Shown one piece after another: positions 35,404 to 46,990 of a stretch of 64,000 nt of DNA. The notes beneath the pieces are model-generated. The model was not told where the DNA came from and did no database searches. It was given only the letters and a program-made list of their open reading frames with translations. The position numbers and the translations under genes are program-made. Position 1 is the stretch's first letter. The number at the start of each line of letters is the position of its first letter. Location of the stretch: NCBI RefSeq assembly GCF_019175385.1, contig NC_083337.1, positions 169,893,713 through 169,957,712 on the forward strand, written 5' to 3'. This DNA comes from Lycium barbarum. Taxonomy: Eukaryota > Streptophyta > Magnoliopsida > Solanales > Solanaceae.

Positions 35404-36341
35404 TTTAGGCTCTAACCATAACAACTTAGGTTAATAAATAATTTGTGGGACACTTTATTTGTTTTGCTTTATTTTCCTTATATTGTTGCTTTATATACTT
35501 CTAAATGTTTGTATTTCATTCCTTATGTGCATTTTTTCTATGTAATATGTACATTACTGCTTTCCTTAAACTGTCATTCCGTTCATATTTCTTCCACTTC
35601 TGGAAACTCACACTATCACACGTACACGCGAGGTGTGTTTTGCGCACCCGCAAATTTCTTTCGTAGAATCCAAATTTTAGGAGAGTTGGCGTATACGCGG
35701 GGTGCCCGAGTAACGGGGACCGCGTATCCTTCTCACTCGAGCAGTCCGCTTGGGAACCTTGCGTCTAGTAAACCCATTCTTAGTCTACTTAGGGTAGAGC
35801 GAAGCCAAAACCTTGTAAGGACATGCATCATTTTAAACCTAGGAGGCTTAATACCCTTGGTGTATTAAGTCCATTAGTCAACCTTACCAAATGTCCAAAT
35901 GAGTCTATCACTCTAAGTGACACTTCTCAATATTTATGTGCATTATTTGAAGGACAAATACGTGGAATATGTGGACCTAGTACTCTATAGATAAGTGTTT
36001 CAAGGAAATTGACCTTTTGTTGCAGGTTGACGTGGAGCATCTAAAATTAATGGCGGAGGTTGAAGACAATTAAAAGAAATTAGTGGAGATAAAGCGTTAG
36101 ATAGCCTAGATCAACTTTAAATTGTATTATTAAACTGGCATGTAATAAATTTTTTATTTCTTGTAAATTAGTTGTAACAAGAGTTATGGAATGATACATA
36201 AAAGACACGTTTGTCCTTCAAATGTTCGTTAGGCCTACCTCTGGCATAAAGAGGTCCCTTGCATTATAAAACGCGATTTATTATGTGCAATAATATGTTT
36301 ATATGTGATACCGTATACTGATTCATTTTCCTTTTCTTTTC
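35404..36341 (+). other. Retrotransposon leader (units 1 and 2)
   Basis: About 0.94 kb between the primer site and the gag frame, repeated at 46,053-46,990 and in part at 56,703-57,640. It contains a GC-richer stretch (cacacgtacacgcgaggtgt; 35,610-35,760). No conserved protein is recognised; open frames here appear incidental. Confidence 0.5.
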
Positions 36342-39300
36342 TTGTTTTATCCTTTTTTCTTTTTAAACTTATTTTCAAAACACAAAAGGTTGACTTGTGC
36401 TAAAGGGGAACTGGCGGAACATCCATATTTCACACGGTCTAGAGCCAAGAAATCAGACTCTGACTCATCACTAATCGCCTGGTTAACTAAAAGGACTCGT
36501 TCTAAAATGGAGCAAAGTTTGATCAATGCAACCACTTCATCTGAGCCATCTCTTAGTTTACCAATCACGAGTGATCCAACATCCTCTAATGAACCAGAAA
36601 CACATTTGGAGATAATTGCTCGTCTGGAGCGACGAGTTGCTGAATTAAGTCACATGTTACTTCACAACCGGTCATTTTGTCAAACGCCACCACATATGAC
36701 TCCATCTCAGGGGATTCGTCAGACTTTGCCTATGCCACCTCCATTCCCAAATTCGGACGAATTTAACCAAACAAATTACTTTACCACTTCTCAGCCAGTT
36801 CGTTCCGAACCTCTCACTCAAAATGCTCCCTTTTTGTTTACAGCCACCTCTTCAAAAGCTCAGTTCATACCGACGACACATGATGCTACCAATACGCATC
36901 AAGTTCCACCAGTATACACTTATACCACAGCTCCACCCATGACACAGATTCAAGGACAATGTCGCGCAGATGTTGATCATTATGTCGAAGTTGAAAATGA
37001 GGCACGGTCAGTTAATGATGAAATGATAAATAGAAAGCTCAAAAGTTTGGAAGATGCCATGAGAAGTTTGCGTGGACTGGGTAGTAATCAAAGCGTGAGA
37101 TATGAAGAATTATGTGCATTTCCTGAGGTAGAATTGCCACCAGGTTACAAGATCCCAAAATTTGAGAAGTTTGATGGGTCGGGAAACCCTTTCTTTCATT
37201 TGAAAGTTTATTGTGAAAAGTTGATTGGCGTAGGAAAGAATGAAGGGATAAGAGTCAAACTATTCAATCAAAGTTTCAGTGGAAAAGCCTTGGAATGGTA
37301 TTCCAAGCAAGATACAACCAAATGGCGTACTTGGGATGATTTGGCAAATGCTTTTGTGGATCACTACAAGTTTCATGTTGAGATCGCTCCTGATAGAATC
37401 TCAATTACAAAGTTGCAGAAAAAGTCGATCGAATCATTTCGAGAATATGCTATACGGTGGAGAGAAGAAGCATCTAGGGTACACCCACCCATGGAGGAGA
37501 CAGAAATGGTTATTTTCTTCATTCATGCACTAGAACCGGAATACTATGAACGTTTGGTGACAATGGGTGGAAAAACTTTTGCAGAAGTGATCAAAGCTGG
37601 GGACATGATCGAAGATGGCATTAAGACAGGGAGAATAACAAGTCTTGCGGCTTTGTAGTCTACTAGTAGGGCTATACAAATAGGTACTCTCGGAAACGGA
37701 AAGAAAAAAGAAAAGGAAGCAACCTCGGTAATGGCTTTGGGAAACACCTCGTACCGCCATCAACAACCACCACGATACCAGCCTAACGCTCCTCACTCAC
37801 AATATTTCCAATATTCTCCATATCCATAAGACCAAAATTTGTCATCTTACCAACCTCAATCACCACAAATATCCTACCCTGTTTACAACACACAACCAGT
37901 ACACCGAGCTCCACGACCACCAACATATCCAGCTCCACCATCACAACCTCATCATCCAAACAATGCATCCGCACCTCGCCCAAATAAACCGTTTCGCAAT
38001 TTCACACCATTGGGAGAACCACTGAGCGTTGTTTTCGAAAGACTGCAAGCTTCAGGCTTAGTATATCCTGTGGAAGGTAGAATTCCAGATCCATTACCCA
38101 GAAGCTTTGATCCCACTAAAACATGTGCATATCATTCGGGGGTAAAAGGCCATTCCACTGATCGTTGTTACGCATTGAAGCATAAGGTTGAGGATCTTAT
38201 TGAAGCAAAACAAATCACGGTCAAACCACCAACACCAAATGTGGTTAACAATCCACTCCCGACCCATGATGGGGCCACGATAAATATGATTGGAATAGAT
38301 GAAAATGTTGACGACCCAGCCGAATTTATAGTGCCTGTGGATCGTGTGGAGGATCATGATTTTGTAGCCGTTGCTTCTCCGGCTGTAGTGATAAGGGGTT
38401 GTGTGCCTGTCGAGATATTAGGAGCTTCATCAACGCCTGTGGAAGTAGTTCAAGCACCAAATCAGTTACCAGTGCTCGATACAAAAGCCGTACCATGGAA
38501 TTATCAACAAACTGTGATGGAATGTCGAGGAAAGGACACGATCACTGACAAGGTTAAGACATCAGGAATGACAAGGTCTGGAAGATGCTATTCTCCAGAA
38601 GAGCTAGTTAGATTGGGGCAAGTTAAGGAAACCAATGTACCTCCCAAAAGGGTCGTGACTGAATTCGAAGCAGAAGAATTTCTGAGGAAGATTAAGGCTA
38701 GTGAGTATTCAGTTGTGGATCAGTTGAAAAAGACCAATGCTCAAATTCCTATTCTCTCTTTGCTTTTGAGTTCAGATATGCACAGAAATGCACTGTTGAA
38801 GATCTTGAATGAAGCATATGTCCCAAGCGAAACAACTAGTGAGGCGTTAGCTGGGATGATTGAGCGCGTACTTGACAGCCATCGAATCAGCTTCGATAAT
38901 GAAGAACTGCCTCCAGAAGGATGTATGCATAACAAAGCGCTCTATATAACTGTCAAGTGTCGTAACATGTTTGTGGCTAAAGTATTGATTGATGGGGGTT
39001 CTGGACTCAACATCTGTCCATTAGCAAGTCTGAAGAAGATCGGATATAATGTTAGTGAGCTCAAGACCAGTGATATGAATATTCGAGCATTTGATGGGGC
39101 TCAAAGGCGCCCTATTGGGGAAATAGAGTTGAAAGTGTTGATTGGCCCTGTTGAATTCATTATGGATTTTCAAGTACTTGATATTTCCACGACATACAAC
39201 ATGTTGTTAGGTAGACCGTGGATCCATTTGGCTGGGGCCGTACCATCTACTTTGCACCAAACTGTCAAATTCGAGTGGGATCAGCAACAAATATGTATAC

Positions 39301-39812
39301 ACGGAGAAGGGGACACGTCTTTCTATCTAGAGCAATCCACCCCATTCATCGAGGCAGAAGGAGGGTTCGACGGAGCAGCTTACCACGCTTGGGAGGTTGT
39401 GAATGTCACTAAAGAGAGTGAAGTGTGTCAAACTCAAGAGTTCAAAAGATCATGCGCCGCAATTATGGTTGCAAAAGAAATGCTGAGAAATGGGTACCAA
39501 CCTGGATTTGGGCTAGGGAAAACACTAAATGGGCGAGTTGAGCCAGTCGTTCTCTCTACGCAACAGTTTACATTCGGTTTGGGATATGAGCCAACTGAGA
39601 AAGAAGTGAAGAAAGCACGAAAGAATAAAAGGAAGGAGATTGCATTGCCAAAACCCATTCCTACCATTGATCAAACTTTGTTAAAACCTTCAGATCTTAT
39701 TGTTGAAGTTGCCTATGATGATATCGTGGAAGGAGTCAAGAACCTGTTCGTGGAAGATGAAGATGATCATGCTATGATAATCAAAGACTTTGCTGAAATA
39801 TTGACTTTATAG
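36342..39812 (+). pseudogene. gag-protease with G-patch, unit 1, two nonsense codons
   Basis: One reading frame, interrupted by TAG at 37656-37658 and TAA at 37827-37829, encodes Ty3-type gag (FEKFDGSGNPFFHLKVYCEK; ALEWYSKQ; FREYAIRWREEASRV). A variant knuckle follows (CAYHSGVKGHSTDRC; residues 96-110 of the last, 657-residue segment beginning 37839). Then come an aspartic protease (LIDGGSGLNI at 383-392; NMLLGRPWIH) and a G-patch (GYQPGFGLGKTLNGRVEPV, about 552-570). The frame ends at 39812. There is no ATG at the track's left edge; the first good one is near 36,508. Gag packages RNA and the protease cleaves the polyprotein; the G-patch may bind RNA or helicases. RT, RNase H and integrase are missing entirely. 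Confidence 0.85.
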
Positions 39813-40013
39813 GCTGGTGAGCCGGGACCTGAGTTGCAAAATTGGACTTCTATCTTAGCCCCGGTTCGCCGGGAGTTTCAGTATTTTAAGTTTAAATTTC
39901 CTTTTTGTAGTAGGCCGGAAGCATCAACTAGAACATTTAGTTCCTTTTGTCATGTTGCCTCTATGTTTTGTTACGGCCTTTTTAAATTAAGATTCTGTCA
40001 TTTTGTTTGTAAC

Positions 40014-40472
40014 GAACTACGTTTGGCCTCACTTCCTGTTGGATACGTAGGCAGCCCACATCGGGTTCGGCCACTCTTTTCAAATCATTTCAGTATCTTT
40101 GTTTATGGTTGGAACTACGTTTGGCCTGACTTCCTGTTGGATACGTAGGCAGCCCACATCGGGTTCGGCCACTTTTTCAAAATATTTCAGTGTTTTTGTT
40201 GTATGAACGAACTACGTTTGGCCTGACTTCCTGTTGGATACGTAGGCAGCCCACATCGGGTTCGGCCACTTTTTCAAAATATTTCAGTGTTTTTGTTGTA
40301 TGAGTGGAACTACGTATGGCCTGATTTCCTTTTGGATACGTAGGCAACCCACATAGGGTTCGGCCCCTTTATTAAAAAACAAAACAAACTCAAAAATCTT
40401 TATGTTCATCACGAACTACGTCTAGCCTGATTCCTTTGGGATACGTAGGCAACCCGAGGCGGGTTCGGCCCT
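40014..40472 (+). repeat. ~98-bp tandem repeat, five copies (unit 1)
   Basis: Unit gaactacgtttggcctgact ... ggatacgtaggcagcccaca ... gggttcggcc. Copies start at 40014, 40112, 40209, 40307 and 40413, progressively diverged. A degenerate sixth copy sits at 43184-43250, just before the polypurine tract. The second unit's array is at 50663-51121. Confidence 0.85.
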
Positions 40473-40590
40473 TCTATTTTGAAATTTTTATCTTCGGTTT
40501 GTCCAAACATTTTTGGTTCGTATAAAATACATAAGGATTTCTATACAAGATTTTGGTCTTCCCACCATTTAAATTCATGTGTCTTAGTAT

Positions 40591-40820
40591 CTTGAAACTG
40601 GGACAAAGTTTTGAAATCGGTCAAATCACTTTCAAAAAATTTTCATTACAACTTTCTCACTTTTCGATTGTTTAGAACTAAGTGTTTCCAGGACTTGAAA
40701 CTGGGACAAATTTTGAAGTCGGTCAAATCACTTTCAAAACTTTCATTATAAGTTTTTACTTTTCAATTGTACAGAATCAAGCATCTCTAGGACTGAAACT
40801 GGGACAAATTTTTAGAAGTA
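40591..40820 (+). repeat. ~100-bp tandem repeat, about 2.3 copies
   Basis: cttgaaactgggacaaagtt then gaaatcggtcaaatcacttt recurs at 40591, 40694 and (short) 40793. Second unit at 51240-51469. Confidence 0.75.
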
Positions 40821-41629
40821 GCATAAAAGTGGTCTTAAATAAAAGTCCATTCATATTTCTAAAAATGTGAGTAAATTCAAAAATCGAGTCTTCTTAATCA
40901 TGTTACATATTAGAGCCACTAAGTATTTCCTTTCAAAGTCATCTAAATCTCATTACTTTTATTTTCAAAATACATTTTTTTTTATAACTGAAACTCCCCG
41001 GCGAAGCAAGATATGTGGTGAGACATCGAAGAACGTGGACGCGACCGAGACAAAAGTCAATTCAAGGGCCAAGTTCCCCGACATGCACAAGTCAACCAAT
41101 TTTCTTTTAAACTCACAATTTTTCTTTGTTGAGACAGGTCCAATTAACATGAACACGGTGCATGTATTAAATTATGGGCGTGATCAAAAAGTTAACTTTC
41201 TTCAAAATGCAAATACTCTTCAGCGTGGATGCAAAGGTAGCTTATGCCGAACGGTGGGCGTCGTTCCACTCATCACGAAATTTCAATTGCAACAGTGGAC
41301 ACAAGTTCATCTTCTCAACCAAGGGCTGTAAGTATAATTCTTTTAGACCCAGCTATTGATTCTTATCACTAACAGTTGTTTTAGCTCGTGACATTCATCG
41401 ATGGATCGAATACATATAATCATGGACACTGACCTTGATCACCTGTTATTGGTTAGAATTCCTCAATTTCGTCATCACTTCATACATGTTCAAATCATTA
41501 TCAAATTCTTTTAGAATGAAGTATGTTAATAAGATAACAAGATCGAAATATTGCATCGTATATCAAATTGTGGGGGTTAATTATATATTTAACTTCCGTC
41601 ACAACGGGACATGGATTAAGATGTGGATA

Positions 41630-41995
41630 TCTTTTTACAATACTATTTCTAAAGTGGACGTGGATTTACATTTACATTGTGGATGCGAGCATGGAAGTGG
41701 AAATAGAATTATATTACAAAAAAAATATACATATAATTGTAGAAAGTGGATACAGATTTATGTTTTTGAAAGTAAAAGTGAATTTATTTTTGCGCCGTAT
41801 AATGCAGACGTGAAAGTAGATGTAAATTTACTGTTGTACCGTATAATACGGACGTCAAAGTCGACGTGGATTTATATTTTGTACCGTGAAATGCGGACGT
41901 AGATTTATATTTTGAACTGTGAAAGTGAACTTGGATTTATTTTTCTGCACCCTGAAAGTGGATGTGGATTTACATTTTTTGCACCATGGGAAGTG
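41630..41995 (+). repeat. Degenerate ~45-55-bp repeats with gtggatttac
   Basis: Recurring cores such as gtggacgtggatttac and gtaccgtgaaatgcggacgt appear at least six times with variable spacing. Open frames across it are a by-product. Second unit at about 52,279-52,644. Confidence 0.6.
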
Positions 41996-42006
41996 GACAT
42001 GATATA

Positions 42007-42812
42007 GGCACCCACCTTAAAATGCGGGTATTTCAAAGTTCAAATTAGGCACCCACCTTAGAATGCGGGTATTTCAATGTTCAAATTAGGCACCCACCTT
42101 AGAATGCGGGTATTTCAAAATTTAATTTAGGCACCCACCTTAGAATGCGGGTATGTCAATTTCAATCCAGGCACCCACCTTAGAATGCGGGTATTTCAAT
42201 GTTCAATTTAGGCACCCACCTTAGAATGCGGGTATTTCAATGTTCAAATTAGGCACCCACCTTAGAATGCGGGTATTTCAAAATTTAATTTAGGCACCCA
42301 CCTTAGAATGCGGGTATGTCAATTTCAATCCAGGCACCCACCTTAGAATGCGGGTATTTCAATGTTCAATTCAGGCACCCACCTTAGAATGCGGGTATTT
42401 CAATGTTCAAATTAGGCACCCACCTTAGAATGCGGGTATGTCAATTTCCAATTTAGGCACCCACCTTAGAATGCGGGTATTTCAATGTTCAGTTCAGGCA
42501 CCCACCTCCGAATGCGGGTATCTTATATTTCAAGTTCAGGCACCCACCTCCGAATGCGGGTATCTTATATTTCAAGTTCAGGCACCCACCTCCGAATGCG
42601 GGTATCTTATATTTCAGTTCAGGCGCCCACCTCCGAATGCGGGTATCTTATATTTCAAGTTCAGGCACCCACCTCCGAATGCGGGTATCTTATATTTCAA
42701 GTTCAGGCACCCACCTCCAAATGCGGGTATCTTATATTTCAAGTTCAGGCACCCACCTCCGAATGCGGGTATCTTATATTTCAGTTCAAGCATCCACCTC
42801 CGAATGTGGATT
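42007..42812 (+). repeat. 41/42-bp tandem array, about 20 copies (unit 1)
   Basis: Core ggcacccacctTAGaatgcg then ggtat. Copies 1-12 (42007-42496) are about 41 bp with a tttcaatgttcaaatta-type tail. Copies 13-20 are 42 bp with cctCCGaatgcgggtatctt then atatttcaagttca. Tails in copies 2-5 and 6-9 repeat in the same order, a four-copy higher-order unit. The 42-bp period keeps all three frames open, which explains the long overlapping frames here. Confidence 0.9.
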
Positions 42813-43337
42813 CAACTTTTGAAACAGGGGTTGCAAGTGTAACTTCTCCAACCCTGGCTTATTTACATATATTTCTTTATTGCTAACAATTGTTTTTAGC
42901 TGATGGCTTTTGACAATATCAAAGTTGGCATCACACATCAAATCGTGGAACTTTTTCTTCGGCAGCGAACTGGGGCAATTCGTCGGGAAAGACAATCAGA
43001 CTTCCCGACACGGGTCAAAGATCTACCTCGAACACTCGTCTCTAATCACAAGTATTCTTTTGCAATTCAATCTTCAGAATTCTCAAGTTTCTATCACAAT
43101 ACCCAGTGTTATCATAATTCAGCACTGAGACAATATTTTGCAAGTTTCGCGCCGATTGGGGTTCAAGTGTCGTAATTGTCCGAGAACTACACTCGACCTG
43201 ATTCTCGTATAGCCCGAGATATGTAGGCAACTCAGAGACCGGAGTCCGGTCATAATCCTCTCAAGTTTCCTTTAGCCGGGACAAAATAGGCTACTAAGTC
43301 AACGTCTTTGCCCGACAACTCTTTTCATCATTACCGG

Positions 43338-43353
43338 ACAAAGAGGGACAAGT
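43338..43353 (+). other. Polypurine tract before LTR2
   Basis: gacaaagagggacaagt immediately precedes the TG of LTR2, and the same tract lies at 53987-54002 before LTR3. A purine-rich run abutting the 3' LTR is where plus-strand DNA synthesis begins. It confirms that LTR2 and LTR3 sit in the 3' position of complete units. LTR1 lacks it because the LINE lies on its left. Confidence 0.7.
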
Positions 43354-43498
43354 TGTTGACACCCAATTTTGTCCCGTTTCTCCTCCGAAATACCCATTTG
43401 CGCTTCTAATATTTTTTGGAAAATAAAAAATATATACTTATTAGTCTTTTATCAATACCGCCATTGTATCATTCTATCAATTATTATTATTTACCGCA

Positions 43499-43538
<40 letters not shown>

Positions 43539-46030
43539 TATTAATATTATTATAATTCACAATTTTTATCATTTTCGGCATTTTACCAGCTTACGCATTT
43601 ATCTTTGCATAATTAAATAATAGTATTTATTTAGTGCGGATTTTCAAAGAAAAAATAATATATATTATTACACGGCTATTATAACACCATATGATTTTAT
43701 TACCCGAGTCTAATAATCACACATTTTTGGTATTAAGCAATATTTTGTCACCCTCGGTATATCATTAATTAAAATGGGTCTTTTTATCCAAATTTAGAAG
43801 CCAAACTATTTTTTGCACTCAGTCCGTACTTTGATTATTCGGATTTCAAATCAAAGTCCAATCAACTCATAAATATTTTTTGACCAGCCTATATTTTTTT
43901 ACCCTAATTTGTAGACCAGTCTGTGTTTAATTCGCTAGCTATTCTTTTAATACCTGGTCTAAAAATTGACCCAGTCCGCAAATGGACTGGGTCCGACTCG
44001 TTTTACTCAAAATAAGGGAACCCTTTTAGGGTTTCCCCTCATTTTCTTCTTCCGCCTCATCACCTCCTCTGCTCCGCCTCCTTCACACCTCTATCTCCTC
44101 CATCACTCCGACGCCCCATACCCCACGTTACCTCACCTACACCCATACCTCCATCTTCACCACGTGATCCCCATCACCGACACCTCTGACACACCCCACG
44201 CCGCACCACACCTGTCTCCACCATCATCATCTCCACTCGCTACTGTCACTCCCACCCATACCTCTGACACACCACGCCTCCACCACACCCTGTCCCCACG
44301 TTCCTTTGTCCGCTCCTCTCAAACACAAAACCCTAATCCATCTTATAAATAATCCCATCTTTAGTCGTCTAGAGGGGGGGGGGGATCGGGAAGAATCCAC
44401 TCGCAAAAATGAGTTCTTGAACCCCTATTTTTTGGATCGAAAACATTCTCGAAGAACAGTTAGTTCTGTCGAAAACCCCTACCCTATTCCGTTCAAGATA
44501 CGAAATCTGACACCCCCCCCCTCTGAAATAAGAGTTCTGAGTCACCCTTAAAATTTCCAAAATATCGAGTTTTATAGTGGTTTAAATCATTCAAAGACAC
44601 CGAGTCCAAATATTCAGATGTTTGTTTTTCCTGTTTCGATCTGCTTGTGCCTGTTGTTGTGAATTCAAACGGCTTTGTTTCAATAGTCTTCGAGTGTAGA
44701 TCTGAGGCTTTGCATCCATTTCGTTGCACCCGAAGAAGGATCATCGCATACGAGTCCGAGAGACTCGTCCACTTCCGCATTCGATGTTGGGCTAAAACCC
44801 AACGAAATCCCCTCTCCGTGTCAGCCCAATCCGTGGCCTGCAGAAGAAGAAAAAAAAGAACTGGGCCGAAGCCCACAGCAACAGCAGTCTCAAAAAATGG
44901 GCTGGGCCCATTTGATATAATTTGCTCTTTTTTTTTTTATGTGTTTAAAATGTATCATGCGACTAACCTTTTATTTTGTTTTTATCCTGTCGACTTAGAT
45001 GAACCTTAGTGGGTTAGTTCAATATAATGAGTAGTTAACTTTAGGAAAACTAACTATTAATTTCGTAGGTTTCGTGCTCGTTTCTTTTGTTTTATTCGTC
45101 TTTACGTCAAGACTATCTAAATACTCATAATATTTATTTTAAGAATAATTGATTTTTCAAAATAGCCTGACCATATATTTTGAATCAACAAATCATACTT
45201 TATTATACTAGGCGTTTTAAACGCTATTAACACGCAAAAAATAGAAAATTAAAGGATATTTCACAAATATGTCTTTAAGTTTTGTTCGAATTATGCACAC
45301 CTTTAGCCTTTAGCCGAATGTAGTTAATAAAACATAATCTCGTTTATACACTTCAAATGCAAAGTCAATTAATACTCCATTGTTTAGTTCGTTCAAATAT
45401 TTATCGTGTAAGTTCGCATCTTCTTCTATTTTTAGGTAAATCATCATATTTTGCAAACTTCATCTTAATGCCACTTCCTTTGAAACTATTATTAACGATT
45501 ATAAATTTTATTCAAAAACAGCATCCTAAGATTCCCCTTTATACAAATATTAATCTTGTTTTCAATAGTCTCTCATATTAAGTCTTAATAACCTTTATAA
45601 GTCTTATTCTAAAAAGGCATTTAAAGTTTCTTTATACAAATTATTATATATTTTCTGTAAATATTATTTCAACTAACATCATTTTCTTTTAAAAAACTCC
45701 AGCAATATCTTAAAGTCATTTTCTAAATTTTAAACCTCATATTTAATCTCAATTAACTAACCTAAGTTTGGTCGGATAACCGTAAGTTAACGGATTCTAA
45801 AGGATGCCTAACCCCTTCCTTTTAGGATAATATAGAGCCCTTACCTAGAATCACATTGGTTAAGCAGACTATTAATTAAGGTTTAGTTTTAACTTGGCCT
45901 TAGTTAACCTCTAGGTGTCCTAATTCACCGTTAAATTAATTAGGTGGCGACTCCTTAAAACAAAAGAATAAATGGGAATCACCAATACGTCATACTCCTT
46001 AAATCGACCCGGTTAAAATAGGGTGTGACA
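43354..46030 (+). repeat. LTR2
   Basis: 2,677 bp, same ends as LTR1. The telo-box is at 44328-44336 and TATAAATAA at 44344-44352. G run of 11 and C run of 9. It shares every private base I noticed with LTR3 rather than LTR1, for example near 43,606, 44,090 and 45,820. Confidence 0.92.
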
Positions 46031-46990
46031 GCTTGGCGACTCTGCTGGGGACTTTAGGCTCTAACCATAACAACTTAGGTTAATAAATAATTTGTGGGAC
46101 ACTTTATTTGTTTTGCTTTATTTTCCTTATATTGTTGCTTTATATACTTCTAAATGTTTGTATTTCATTCCTTATGTGCATTTTTTCTATGTAATATGTA
46201 CATTACTGCTTTCCTTAAACTGTCATTCCGTTCATATTTCTTCCACTTCTGGAAACTCACACTATCACACGTACACGCGAGGTGTGTTTTGCGCACCCGC
46301 AAATTTCTTTCGTAGAATCCAAATTTTAGGAGAGTTGGCGTATACGCGGGGTGCCCGAGTAACGGGGACCGCGTATCCTTCTCACTCGAGCAGTCCGCTT
46401 GGGAACCTTGCGTCTAGTAAACCCATTCTTAGTCTACTTAGGGTAGAGCGAAGCCAAAACCTTGTAAGGACATGCATCATTTTAAACCTAGGAGGCTTAA
46501 TACCCTTGGTGTATTAAGTCCATTAGTCAACCTTACCAAATGTCCAAATGAGTCTATCACTCTAAGTGACACTTCTCAATATTTATGTGCATTATTTGAA
46601 GGACAAATACGTGGAATATGTGGACCTAGTACTCTATAGATAAGTGTTTCAAGGAAATTGACCTTTTGTTGCAGGTTGACGTGGAGCATCTAAAATTAAT
46701 GGCGGAGGTTGAAGACAATTAAAAGAAATTAGTGGAGATAAAGCGTTAGATAGCCTAGATCAACTTTAAATTGTATTATTAAACTGGCATGTAATAAATT
46801 TTTTATTTCTTGTAAATTAGTTGTAACAAGAGTTATGGAATGATACATAAAAGACACGTTTGTCCTTCAAATGTTCGTTAGGCCTACCTCTGGCATAAAG
46901 AGGTCCCTTGCATTATAAAACGCGATTTATTATGTGCAATAATATGTTTATATGTGATACCGTATACTGATTCATTTTCCTTTTCTTTTC

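Noticed and set aside
39834..40148. In-frame continuation of gag-pro past the stop at 39812
   Set aside because: Open for 104 codons but it runs into the 98-bp tandem repeat and shows no RT motif; judged non-coding.
42007..42812. Regular 41/42-bp spacing that could suggest a CRISPR array
   Set aside because: The tails between cores are themselves repeats, not unique spacers, and the context is a plant retrotransposon 3' region.
42438..42886. Long overlapping plus-strand open frames of about 133 codons (and copies at 53,087-53,535)
   Set aside because: They are generated by the 42-bp tandem repeat, whose length divides by three; all three frames are open and the peptides are pure repeats.
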